Shown: piece after piece, positions 1 through 7,889 of the stretch | Layout: every line of letters starts with the position of its first letter | How positions within the stretch are numbered: position 1 is the stretch's first letter | NCBI GenBank assembly: GCA_947628885.1 | Contig: CANRBO010000012.1 | Location: 1-16,492, forward strand | Direction of reading: 5' to 3' | Origin: an uncultured Clostridia bacterium | GTDB lineage: Bacteria > Bacillota > Clostridia > TANB77 > CAG-508 | Length of the DNA: 16,492 bases | Translations under genes and position numbers: made by a program | Notes under the pieces: generated by a model | Database searches by the model: none | Seen by the model: the letters and a program-made list of their open reading frames with translations, nothing else | Told to the model about the DNA's origin: nothing

Positions 1-63
1 CAAAGCACCTACTAATATTAAAGCAGCTACTGCCATTTTTAAAGCATCTGCAGCATTTTCCAT
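1..63 (-). CDS. MENA-type pilin-like protein, N-terminal fragment (cut by window edge)
   Basis: Only the first 21 codons are visible, beginning at the ATG complementary to 61-63. The peptide starts MENAADALKM and runs straight into a hydrophobic stretch (AVAALILVGAL). An AAAGGA ribosome binding site lies about nine bases upstream. The gene follows the stop of the preceding MENA gene by 25 bases, so it belongs to the same operon. The opening MENA is shared with three upstream neighbours, but the next residues differ (ADALKMA instead of SKALIIAG). It may therefore be a different subunit class, possibly the major pilin, which is an inference. The frame is open to the window edge and nothing can be said about its length or C-terminus. 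Confidence 0.8.
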   Translation of the reverse strand, partial: MENAADALKMAVAALILVGAL

Positions 64-88
64 ATCACTGTTCCTTTAAAAACTTTTT

Positions 89-577
89 TTATTTAGTTGT
101 TTTATCAACTCTTGTAACCTCAATAATTCTTATATATCCGTTACTATAAAATGCCGGATCAGTACTTTTTGTAGGTTTCTTAATCGAATTAGTATCATTA
201 GAATCTTCATCTGTAGATGTATCATTTGGTACATTTATTTTATAAGTTGATCCGCTTTTTACATCTGCTGAAACCTCATAAGGTTCTGTTACTTTAGTAT
301 TATATATAATATATATTTTAGCAGTTTCTCCATTTGTTTGTGATGTAATGTTATTGCTACGTACTGTTTGCATTAAATTTTTAACATCTGTAGCCGATTG
401 ACTATTTCCAAAATATGAAGTAAATTGACCATTGTGTGCATCTGCTGCTTGGCTATCTAGGTTAGCCCTTTTTCCTGCACTAGCAGCCATATTATAAAAA
501 TATACTCCTAATCCTATAATTAAAATTGAAATTAATATTGCTCCTGCTATAATTAGAGCTTTTGATGCATTTTCCAT
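89..577 (-). CDS. MENAS-type pilin-like membrane protein (162 aa)
   Basis: This is a small protein with one N-terminal membrane segment (residues about 6-29) preceded only by MENAS, so it has no classical signal peptide or long prepilin leader. The rest is a polar extracytoplasmic domain. A short motif around residues 48-55 (HNGQFTSY) matches FN..F..Y in two sister proteins. Residues about 118-142 are Asp/Ser/Asn/Lys-rich and probably disordered. Unlike its sisters it has no cysteine near the C-terminus. The start is well supported: a full AAAGGAGG ribosome binding site precedes the ATG. It lies 73 bases after the 141-aa gene and 25 bases before the next MENA gene. From its position behind Tad-like ATPase and membrane genes I infer a pilus or pseudopilus subunit; this is not shown by any named family match. 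Confidence 0.85.
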   Translation of the reverse strand: MENASKALIIAGAILISILIIGLGVYFYNMAASAGKRANLDSQAADAHNGQFTSYFGNSQSATDVKNLMQTVRSNNITSQTNGETAKIYIIYNTKVTEPYEVSADVKSGSTYKINVPNDTSTDEDSNDTNSIKKPTKSTDPAFYSNGYIRIIEVTRVDKTTK

Positions 578-650
578 TGTTTTTTTCCTCCTTTGATTTT
601 TTATTTTTTATATATTAAATTTTAGTAAAAACTAAAAATCTAAAAACTTA

Positions 651-1076
651 TTAAACTTCTTGAAAATATAAGTATTTAACATATTTAGTAGTTTTATGAT
701 ATTTTATATCAGTACATTTGAATATTGCTCGTTTATATAATTTTGTAAATTGTGATATCTGGTTTGCATATATAGATTCCATTGGAAATGTTTTATCACT
801 ATCTGTAAATTTTATGTCAATCTTTATTGAATTTTCATTATTTTCTATATATTCGCCATTTTCGTTTCGTTGTATATTATTTTTATTATTACTATCAATT
901 GTTTTATTAATTATTGTTGCTAATGTATTTCCGGTTATTTCTTTATTATACAAACTGCTATATTCTAGGTTATTATTATCAATGTGATCTTTTTTAGCTT
1001 TATAGTTATAATATGTATACAATAATATACCAAATAATATTATAACACAAAACATACTAACTATTAACTTTTTCAT
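651..1076 (-). CDS. Pilin-like operon protein lacking the MENA N-terminus (141 aa)
   Basis: The N-terminus MKKLIVSMFC followed by a hydrophobic stretch to about residue 23 is a single membrane anchor or uncleaved signal. It differs from the MENA genes on either side. The remainder is Asn/Lys/Ile-rich and polar. It still appears related to its neighbours: residues 44-64 (including EITGNTLATIINKTIDSNN) resemble the AQEIVSVINFAKKAN-type block of the 159-aa protein. The C-terminal IFKC (118-121) followed by a final LYFQEV copies the YFQC...LYFTQI and LFSC...ISFKKV endings of the 187- and 159-aa proteins. An AAAGGA ribosome binding site sits six bases before the ATG. I read it as a minor subunit of the same surface structure, by inference from context and the shared C-terminus. 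Confidence 0.8.
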   Translation of the reverse strand: MKKLIVSMFCVIILFGILLYTYYNYKAKKDHIDNNNLEYSSLYNKEITGNTLATIINKTIDSNNKNNIQRNENGEYIENNENSIKIDIKFTDSDKTFPMESIYANQISQFTKLYKRAIFKCTDIKYHKTTKYVKYLYFQEV

Positions 1077-1181
1077 AGAATTCCTTTATATTATATCATT
1101 ATATATTTTTTTATGCAATATTTTTTTCTTTTTTTTTGCTAATTTTTTATTTTTTATCGTCTTATCCATTTTTTATCTTAT

Positions 1182-1661
1182 TTACACTTTTTTAAACGAT
1201 ATATTATTTACCAATCCAGTATTTTCATTAACTGTAGTTCCTTCACAACTAAATAAATAAGCATTATTTTCTTTTAAAAATTTATCCAAAATTTTACCTA
1301 AATCATTATATTGACTTGCACTTTTTACATAATCGCTATTATTAAATACATCTTTATCATCAATTGTAACTGTTGTATAGTATTCTGATGACGTTCTTGT
1401 ATTATAATCTAATTGTCTATCATCATTTGCTTTTTTAGCAAAGTTTATCACTGATACTATTTCTTGTGCTGTAATATTGTCTCTATTTTCTAATATCTGA
1501 AAATGACCATTAAATGACTGTATTTGAGAGATTTGTAATCGTTGCTCCATGTTTTTTGAGAAATTTCCAAATGCTAAAAACATTGATACCATTAATGTAA
1601 GTATTAATATTGCAATTAATGTTTCACCAGCAATAATCAGTGCTTTTGATGCATTTTCCAT
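1182..1661 (-). CDS. MENAS-type pilin-like membrane protein (159 aa)
   Basis: It begins MENASKALIIAG with a hydrophobic segment to about residue 31, then an extracytoplasmic polar domain. Recognisable blocks are FNGHF at 50-54, an ITAQEIVSVIN block at 63-73, and a C-terminal LFSC (136-139) followed by a strand-like ISFKKV at the very end. C139 is the only cysteine. The ATG has a strong GGAGGG ribosome binding site and lies 16 bases after the stop of the 187-aa sister gene, so the two are co-transcribed and probably translationally close. FN falls at exactly residues 50-51 in both proteins. I infer a pilus or pseudopilus subunit; the sequence shows no canonical prepilin peptidase site. Confidence 0.87.
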   Translation of the reverse strand: MENASKALIIAGETLIAILILTLMVSMFLAFGNFSKNMEQRLQISQIQSFNGHFQILENRDNITAQEIVSVINFAKKANDDRQLDYNTRTSSEYYTTVTIDDKDVFNNSDYVKSASQYNDLGKILDKFLKENNAYLFSCEGTTVNENTGLVNNISFKKV

Positions 1662-1677
1662 TTACTCCCTCCAATTA

Positions 1678-2241
1678 TTAATCATTTCGTTTTATTTGTG
1701 TAAAATATAATTCTTGTATTCTTCCCTTGCCATTTTTACTGTCAATCTCTCCGTCATATACTACATTATCACATTGAAAATATGATTCTTTAAATATTTT
1801 ATTGAAATCCTTAGTTCCCGTAGATACAAACTTATTGATAAAATCTGATAGTCGATTATCACTTTTATCTAATTTATCTGTTTTATTATGTATTGTCCAA
1901 TTATTTAAATCACCTGGACTTAATTGGTTTGATAAAGTTGTATCTTTAATAAGTGTTACAAATGCTATTATTTCATTATATCCGTCATATTCAGGGCTAT
2001 ATCTAGTATTTGTATCTGCTATTAGATTATTTAATGATATTAATTCATACCCACGTACTATACTTTTATTATATGATTCAAATTCTTTATTAAATTTTAC
2101 CATTTCTTCCGCAGTTTGAATATTATCTTCCTTCTTATTATAGTCTGAGATGTTATTCCACATAAATATTAATAAAGAAGTTACTAATATTGCTATTAAC
2201 ATCCCGCCGACCATAATTATTGCCCTAGACGCATTTTCCAT
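1678..2241 (-). CDS. MENAS-type pilin-like membrane protein (187 aa)
   Basis: This is the largest and first of the MENA genes in transcription order. It starts MENASRAIIMVGG with a hydrophobic segment to about residue 28. The shared block FNKEFESYN lies at 50-58, GYELISLNNLI at 64-74, and YFQC at 154-157 leads to a terminal LYFTQI. C157 is the only cysteine. The central part (about 80-150) is polar and lacks clear similarity to the sisters, so it is probably the variable surface domain. A GGAAGGG ribosome binding site precedes the ATG. It follows the TadBC-like gene by 35 bases, which places it directly behind the assembly platform, as expected for subunits of that machine. Function is inferred from this context. 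Confidence 0.87.
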   Translation of the reverse strand: MENASRAIIMVGGMLIAILVTSLLIFMWNNISDYNKKEDNIQTAEEMVKFNKEFESYNKSIVRGYELISLNNLIADTNTRYSPEYDGYNEIIAFVTLIKDTTLSNQLSPGDLNNWTIHNKTDKLDKSDNRLSDFINKFVSTGTKDFNKIFKESYFQCDNVVYDGEIDSKNGKGRIQELYFTQIKRND

Positions 2242-2276
2242 TAATATTTAACCCTTCCATTTTTATTTTGTATTTA

Positions 2277-4358
2277 TTATGTTGCAGATGATAATGAATC
2301 AAATGATGATGACATACTTGTCATACCTATTAGTACAAGTGGTACAATTAAGTAACCAACAAATACTATTACCATTGGTGCAAATCCTATTACCTTGCCT
2401 ATCATACCTTTTCTGCTTATTAATCTTTCGTTTGATTCTTTTCTCTTATCTCTATAGTAATCTCTATCTGAGTCAAGTTCATCAAATGCTTCAATAATTG
2501 GTACTTTTTCAACTGCTGTTTGTAGGTTTTCAATAATTCTTATAAATGGTTCGTATGTTACATCTTCTTTCATTACCTCTAAAGCTTCCCACGCACCACT
2601 TTCATAGTCATTTAAACATCTATTTATTGGTTCTCTGAAAATATCTGAATATCTACCTAGCCACTCTAGTATCATTTCAACGTCAACTCTTTCAAGTCTC
2701 ATAAGCATCATGATAATAGTTTGATATTGCATTACTTCGTCTTCCATATCCATTTGTCTCATCTTTACTTGGAATTTTAACAATAGAATTGGTCCTGCAT
2801 ATCCTATTAAAGAAAACATCATTGCCATTAATACTTCAAACCATTTTAAATATTCTCTATTGATTTTTTCTAGTTTATCATAAATTAAAGATGCATTTTT
2901 TTCTATTTCTTCATCTGATGCGTCTCGATATTCCTTATTTCTTCTCATTGTTCTTTCAACATCTGAAAGTGTAGCACCAGTTTTTCCTCTTAATTCGTCA
3001 AGTATTACATTATGTTTCCTTGTCGTTTCTATCGCCCTATTTTCTTCCGCTGTCGACATCTCTCCTATTAAATCATAATCAGTTGTCGGTTGCGTATATA
3101 TGTAATCAATTTCCATTTGATGTAATGCTATAAAGAACACTATTGACACTACAAAAGCACTTACTGCGATTACCAGTCTATTTACATATAACCACCTGAT
3201 TTTTAACTTTGAAGCTGCGTCTTTTAAAAGCTTTTTTAATTTTCTATCTTCTTTTGTATTTTCTCTTGGTATAAATTGATCTACTATTTGTTTTATTATA
3301 GGTTTTTGATATAATTTTTCCTGCCATGGATTTTGCTCATCTTGTATTCTTTTTACAGCACCATTATCTTTTAATTTTCTAATTAATATGTAGCATATAA
3401 ATGTTACAATCATTATTAATACTTGTACTATTAAGCCTTGTTTTCCTAAATAGAAATTTTTCGTAAATGAGAAATTTGATATTGACCAATTTTTCAATGG
3501 CTCTAGTAAAAGCATTGGTACTATTGATATTATTGATAAACTTTGAAATGTATAGTTTAGTTTATCTCTTTTTAAAATTTCTATTTGCATTTCTTGTGTT
3601 ATGTTTTCTAAGTTTTTTAAATATAGAGATGAACCGTCTACTTTTCTGTCACCAAATTCTTGTGTTAAATATGATATTCCAGCAAACTCTTTTATGTAAT
3701 TGTTTGGTGCTATATCGTAATATTTTTCAAGTTCTGTTTCAGGGTCTTGTGAATTAAGTATCTCATATATTTTTTCAGCCTGTCTAGAGATTTCTACATC
3801 TTCACTATCTTGTGCTGTTGCATAAATTGCCTCTCCAACCATGTTTGTTTCATGGTATGAGTGTCTTATTGCTGCGAAGAAGTTCATTTGTTGCATCAAT
3901 AAGTTATTGTCTAATTTGTCAACCATACCGTCTGTAATTGAGTCTACTATAAACAATTCAAATATCAATATAATTGCCATTAAAAGTAAATTCTGATTTG
4001 TGATTATGATAACTAATAATGTTAATGGTATTACTATCAAAAGTGCTCTAAATACTATTTTTGCACTATCATTTCTTGTTTTGAATTCATCATCAATATT
4101 GTTTATCTCTAGTCTACGTCTAATTTTTAATAAGTATCTTTTTAAAAATGGAGTCTTTAAAAATCTAATATATAGTTTTTGGTAAAAAACTTCCATTGAA
4201 AAGCCTTTTTTCTCTGTCGTTTTTCTAAGCTTTTCAATTCTCATTACGTCTTCGTTTTTCATCCTTCTTCTAAGTCTTAAGAATAAAACTACTATAATAA
4301 TGAAGGTTACAAAAACTATACCCATTAATATTAAAAGCACTGTTAATCCGTCAGTCAT
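2277..4358 (-). CDS. TadB-TadC-like fused inner-membrane platform protein (693 aa)
   Basis: TadB and TadC are the type II secretion F-domain (T2SSF) platform proteins of Tad pili, normally two polypeptides of roughly 300 residues each. This single protein has that layout twice. The first half has membrane segments at about 5-28, 102-120 and 123-140, a soluble helical region at about 145-270, and membrane segments at about 272-287 and 309-327. The second half has segments at about 391-411 and 508-528, a helical region at about 530-650 (including MQYQTIIMMLMRLERVDVEM), and a last segment at about 655-679. A charged stretch of about 95 residues (412-506) separates two segments of the second half, which is unusual. 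An AAAGGAGGTGA ribosome binding site supports the start, and the gene lies 20 bases after the ATPase gene. The platform role is a family inference. Confidence 0.85.
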   Translation of the reverse strand: MTDGLTVLLILMGIVFVTFIIIVVLFLRLRRRMKNEDVMRIEKLRKTTEKKGFSMEVFYQKLYIRFLKTPFLKRYLLKIRRRLEINNIDDEFKTRNDSAKIVFRALLIVIPLTLLVIIITNQNLLLMAIILIFELFIVDSITDGMVDKLDNNLLMQQMNFFAAIRHSYHETNMVGEAIYATAQDSEDVEISRQAEKIYEILNSQDPETELEKYYDIAPNNYIKEFAGISYLTQEFGDRKVDGSSLYLKNLENITQEMQIEILKRDKLNYTFQSLSIISIVPMLLLEPLKNWSISNFSFTKNFYLGKQGLIVQVLIMIVTFICYILIRKLKDNGAVKRIQDEQNPWQEKLYQKPIIKQIVDQFIPRENTKEDRKLKKLLKDAASKLKIRWLYVNRLVIAVSAFVVSIVFFIALHQMEIDYIYTQPTTDYDLIGEMSTAEENRAIETTRKHNVILDELRGKTGATLSDVERTMRRNKEYRDASDEEIEKNASLIYDKLEKINREYLKWFEVLMAMMFSLIGYAGPILLLKFQVKMRQMDMEDEVMQYQTIIMMLMRLERVDVEMILEWLGRYSDIFREPINRCLNDYESGAWEALEVMKEDVTYEPFIRIIENLQTAVEKVPIIEAFDELDSDRDYYRDKRKESNERLISRKGMIGKVIGFAPMVIVFVGYLIVPLVLIGMTSMSSSFDSLSSAT

Positions 4359-4378
4359 TTTTTAAAGACTCACCTCCT

Positions 4379-6289
4379 TTATCTTTTTAATACTTCTCCA
4401 ATTTCACTAAATTTAATTCCCCATTTTCTACCTACAAATTCTGTAAATGCTGCTGCATCTGTTTCGTCCATATTTAGATACATTTCTTGTAGGTTCTTAT
4501 CTGAGATTTTATTTGTGATTACAAGATTTCCGTCTTGATATTCTAATATATTTATATATTTGTACAATTCTTTGTTTGTCTCTTTTGTATAATATTTTGT
4601 AGTATTATCTACAAATTTTTCAAACTTACCTTCAAATGTTTTTTCCTTTTGGTGGTCAAATGTATAATCATTGACATCTTGCACTGGTATACACTCAGTT
4701 ATTCTTTCAATATATCTTCTTCCTTTGAAATCTTTAACCATGTGGATGTCAAAATTAAGTACTTGAACAACTTGTTCTTCTGCAACAATTTCATTTGAGA
4801 AATCACCATTTCTAAGCATTGAGTTTCTTAGTGCTGTTACTAAGTTTGGAAATGTTTTTGCGTGGTGAGTAAATAATGTAAATTTAGATGCAACCTGTGC
4901 TGCTTGTATCATCCATGATGCAACTGGGTCAGTTGCAACCTCACCTATGATGTTAACAGAACCGTCAGTTTTTTTCTGAACATCAAGACCTTGTTGTCCT
5001 GAAATTGTATCTGTTTCTCTAAATGATAATATGTTTCTAGTTGGGTAAATTTTTCTTAAGTGAAGCTCGAATGCAGTTTCCTGAACACGGATGTTCATTG
5101 TTTCATATATGTTTTCAATCATACCCATAAGTAATGTTGTTTTACCAGAACCTTGTTCACCAGTTACTGAGATAATTCTTGCACCTCTTACTAAGAATTT
5201 TAATAAATCAATTGCATCTTCTTTTCCTGGTAATGTTACTAATTGTTCTAGTGTTGCTCTCTTAACATCGAATTTTCTTACGAAGAAGGCCCATGTTTCT
5301 GAGAAACTTGGTCTTACAACAACGACACGAGATCCGTCTTTCATTTCATTAATTTTGTAACCATTTGTATCTGATAATTGTCCTGGGTTGTTGTATTTGT
5401 ATATATTTTGACATACTCTTTTTAGCTCTGCTTCTGTTCCAAATGATAGAAATGCTAAACGTATTGATTTACCTTGGAAGAATATCCATATACTATCACA
5501 TGCACGTGGAACTTTGTTGCTCATAACTTGATTTAGGTAATTACTGTCAGTTTGTGCTACTTGGCTTAAGAAACTTTCTGGAAGTCCTGATACACCTCCT
5601 GATACACCGTCTATGTTCATATCTCTTACTTCATCTATAGAACTGTATCCTTTATATCTTTGATATATCCTTTGTACTATGACCATTACTTTATCATCAA
5701 AAGTTAAATTGAAGTTTTCTTTTGCATAAATATCGTTTATTTCCTCAGATGTTATAACATAAGAAGGTTTTGCATCTCCTGCTGTATATTTTAATTCTGC
5801 TAAATTATATTTTTTTATAAGTTCGGTCAATGCTTCATATCCAAAGTCTTTTTTATACATATATATTATAATGTCGAACTTGTCCTGTGGAGTCAAAAGT
5901 GAAGGAACATCAAAAGGTATTGCCTTTGATACATTAGTTTCATCAACTCCATATTCTTTTACAAGAACATCATATATCAGTTCTTTTACATATTTCTTAT
6001 CATTGACATCCCCATAAGTACAACCTTTTAATGCTTTCTTTAACTCATACTTTTTAGCCTTTCTTCTTTTTAGTTCTTCTTCTGCAAGACCTAAATCATA
6101 AAGGTTTACTTTAGTTATTTCGTCAAGTCTTTTCTTGATGAAATTCATCATCATATCTAAAGTATAAGTTTTGTCATCAACAATAACTTCTTCTTCAATT
6201 TCGGAATTCTGTTTCTTTTTTAAATTATTTCGTATCAACGCAAAGGCTCCGAAAAGCATTGCAATGATAATTATAATGTTAAAAAACAT
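4379..6289 (-). CDS. CpaF/TadA-like secretion ATPase with N-terminal membrane anchor (636 aa)
   Basis: VirB11/CpaF-type hexameric ATPases power Tad pilus assembly from the cytoplasmic side. The P-loop GEQGSGKTT is at about residues 377-385. An Asp-box-like RETD follows at about 425, the Walker B-region glutamate is in IIGEV (E450), and a His-box-like THHAKT is near 473-478. An FxETWAFFVRKF stretch and a GKED...LLKFLVRGARIISVTGEQ block before the P-loop fit the family. Two features are odd. The first about 20 residues are hydrophobic, followed by lysines, suggesting a membrane anchor that ordinary CpaF lacks. The usual GEVRG/GExR after the glutamate is replaced by GEVATDP. The N-terminal about 350 residues are longer and more diverged than usual. 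An AAAGGAG ribosome binding site lies eight bases before the ATG. Confidence 0.92.
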   Translation of the reverse strand: MFFNIIIIIAMLFGAFALIRNNLKKKQNSEIEEEVIVDDKTYTLDMMMNFIKKRLDEITKVNLYDLGLAEEELKRRKAKKYELKKALKGCTYGDVNDKKYVKELIYDVLVKEYGVDETNVSKAIPFDVPSLLTPQDKFDIIIYMYKKDFGYEALTELIKKYNLAELKYTAGDAKPSYVITSEEINDIYAKENFNLTFDDKVMVIVQRIYQRYKGYSSIDEVRDMNIDGVSGGVSGLPESFLSQVAQTDSNYLNQVMSNKVPRACDSIWIFFQGKSIRLAFLSFGTEAELKRVCQNIYKYNNPGQLSDTNGYKINEMKDGSRVVVVRPSFSETWAFFVRKFDVKRATLEQLVTLPGKEDAIDLLKFLVRGARIISVTGEQGSGKTTLLMGMIENIYETMNIRVQETAFELHLRKIYPTRNILSFRETDTISGQQGLDVQKKTDGSVNIIGEVATDPVASWMIQAAQVASKFTLFTHHAKTFPNLVTALRNSMLRNGDFSNEIVAEEQVVQVLNFDIHMVKDFKGRRYIERITECIPVQDVNDYTFDHQKEKTFEGKFEKFVDNTTKYYTKETNKELYKYINILEYQDGNLVITNKISDKNLQEMYLNMDETDAAAFTEFVGRKWGIKFSEIGEVLKR

Positions 6290-6315
6290 TTATGGCACTC
6301 CTTTCATTTGTTCTA

Positions 6316-7164
6316 CTATTGATTCAATCCATATTCTTCTGCTTGTCTTAAATAATCTATTTTTTCTACTGCTTTTTTTACTTGATCATAGAAAAATCCG
6401 TCTTTATCTTTAACTGTTTTTAATATCTGTAACGATAAAAAATAATCTATTATTTTGCCTTCTGCGCAACTATCTGCATACAGTATGTTATACGGTATTA
6501 CAACTGGTATATTTTTTTCTTTTAAAAATCGTCCTATATTTTTGGCAGTATATTTTGAATTAAGATTATACTTTCCTACTAATAATAAAATATTTTTCTT
6601 TTTATATGTGTCATCAGCTTGTCTTACTTTTTCAAACTCAATTAATGATTTTTGATTTTGATTTAGTCCTACTACAATAAGCGATGATAAATCCATTACT
6701 TTTTTTTGATTTTCCTCAGGCATCTTATTGCTCAAATCTACAAGCACCATGTCATAAATTGAATTTGCATAGTCTGCTATTTGCGAAAAATATACAGATA
6801 AATTGCAATATTCTTTATAATCAGTTGTTTTCGGCGATTGCAGTATGTCTAATCTGTCTGTTAATATTGGCTTTGTGTAACTTTTAATTGAATCCTTATC
6901 TACTCTATTACTTGCAAATATTCTTATTAATCCCTCTAATCCATTAGAAATGTCAACGTTTAAGCTTTGTGTAAATATTCCTCTTAATCCTCTTTTGTTA
7001 TTTAAACTTATAAAGCAATCTTCCATTGTTTTGTCATTGAAATCTGTAGAAATTATTAATATTTTATAATTATGTTCTACTGCCATTATTGACGCTATAG
7101 CAGCTATCGAAAGAGTTTGACCAGTTTCTTTCATGCTCTTGTTTACGAACGTTATAATTGACAT
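6316..7164 (-). CDS. ParA/MinD-like TadZ/CpaE-type protein with degraded P-loop (282 aa)
   Basis: The fold is that of the SIMIBI ParA/MinD family: a first strand ending in a P-loop-like region, the strand YKILIISTDF (about 33-42) in the position of the switch Asp strand, and YDMVLVDLSNK in the Walker B position. TadZ/CpaE proteins of this family place the Tad machine at its site in the cell. The P-loop reads VNKSMKETGQTLSIAAI, so the usual GKT is GQT; the catalytic lysine is replaced by Gln, although K9 and K12 remain. ATP hydrolysis is therefore doubtful. The C-terminal part (about 175-282) is a Lys-rich alpha/beta region without recognised motifs. It sits 14 bases after the other ParA-like gene and 26 before the ATPase gene, with an AAAGGAT ribosome binding site. 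I call it by fold and context. Confidence 0.78.
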   Translation of the reverse strand: MSIITFVNKSMKETGQTLSIAAIASIMAVEHNYKILIISTDFNDKTMEDCFISLNNKRGLRGIFTQSLNVDISNGLEGLIRIFASNRVDKDSIKSYTKPILTDRLDILQSPKTTDYKEYCNLSVYFSQIADYANSIYDMVLVDLSNKMPEENQKKVMDLSSLIVVGLNQNQKSLIEFEKVRQADDTYKKKNILLLVGKYNLNSKYTAKNIGRFLKEKNIPVVIPYNILYADSCAEGKIIDYFLSLQILKTVKDKDGFFYDQVKKAVEKIDYLRQAEEYGLNQ

Positions 7165-7178
7165 ATTAACTATCCTTT

Positions 7179-7862
7179 CTACATTTTTCTAATCGTTTTC
7201 CTTATTTCAATTTGATTAATTTGCTCACCTACCATTAATGATATTAGATATTCTAAACTATCTTTATATGTTGAAGTAAATCTTTTTAATGTCAATTGTT
7301 TAAAAAGTTGATTTGCCAAAACAGCTATCCTATCATCAATCGTATCAGCGAAATTTATTTTTTCATTTTTCCATGAAATATTGCATTTCTGCAATAAATT
7401 ATTTAGGTATGCATCTTCGCTATTAGTAATATTACTTGAATATATAACTTTATAAATCTCCATAGGTCTTTGTAAAAAACTAAATACTTCTAATCCTCTT
7501 TGCAATTCATATTCATCATATGATGTAACAAAAAAGTTTTTGGCTAATGCTGGTAGCATAAATGAATTTAATGTTTGAATATTATCTGTATCAATTAATA
7601 CATAATCATAATCTAGATTTTGTCCTAAATATTGCATAATTCCATTAAGATTAATAAATCCAACTGCTACATCAATATCTAAATATTCGCTTACATAAGC
7701 ATTAGTTTGATTGCCTTCTATTTTTGGAACAACATATCTTAATCTTTGAAAAGTTGTAGCATCTACAATTAGGACTTTCTTATTCAAATTAGTTAGAACT
7801 TTTGCTATATTTAAAAGCAAGTCTTTTTTGTCATAAGAACCTATAAAACCTATTTGTTCCAA
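7179..7862 (-). CDS. ParA/MinD-like TadZ/CpaE-type protein, TTG start, degraded P-loop (227 aa)
   Basis: A second, different ParA/MinD-like protein. MEQIGFIGSYDKKDLLLNIA occupies the P-loop position: a lysine is present at 13 or 14, but the glycine-rich loop and following Thr of KGGVGKTT are lost. KKVLIVDAT (about 28-36) and YDYVLIDTDN (about 84-93) fit the switch and Walker B strands. The start is TTG, with AAAGGAT about nine bases upstream; the next Met is in the interior and would remove the P-loop strand. The gene lies 27 bases downstream of the CpaB-like gene and 14 upstream of its partner. TadZ from Eubacterium rectale, a related clostridial Tad protein, is known to be an atypical ParA-like ATPase, so a role in positioning the machine is plausible but inferred. 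Confidence 0.75.
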   Translation of the reverse strand: MEQIGFIGSYDKKDLLLNIAKVLTNLNKKVLIVDATTFQRLRYVVPKIEGNQTNAYVSEYLDIDVAVGFINLNGIMQYLGQNLDYDYVLIDTDNIQTLNSFMLPALAKNFFVTSYDEYELQRGLEVFSFLQRPMEIYKVIYSSNITNSEDAYLNNLLQKCNISWKNEKINFADTIDDRIAVLANQLFKQLTLKRFTSTYKDSLEYLISLMVGEQINQIEIRKTIRKM

Positions 7863-7889
7863 TGTAATCTATCCTTTCTTTATAAATCT

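Noticed and set aside
617..640. Small hairpin between the 141-aa and 162-aa genes
   Set aside because: The stem is about seven almost pure A/T pairs, with no clear U-tract; too weak to call a terminator.
1090..1118. TTGCAT-17-TATAAT promoter just before the 141-aa gene
   Set aside because: The -10 box ends only 13 bases before the ATG, so the transcript would start inside the ribosome binding site; the stretch is nearly pure A/T and a chance match is likely.
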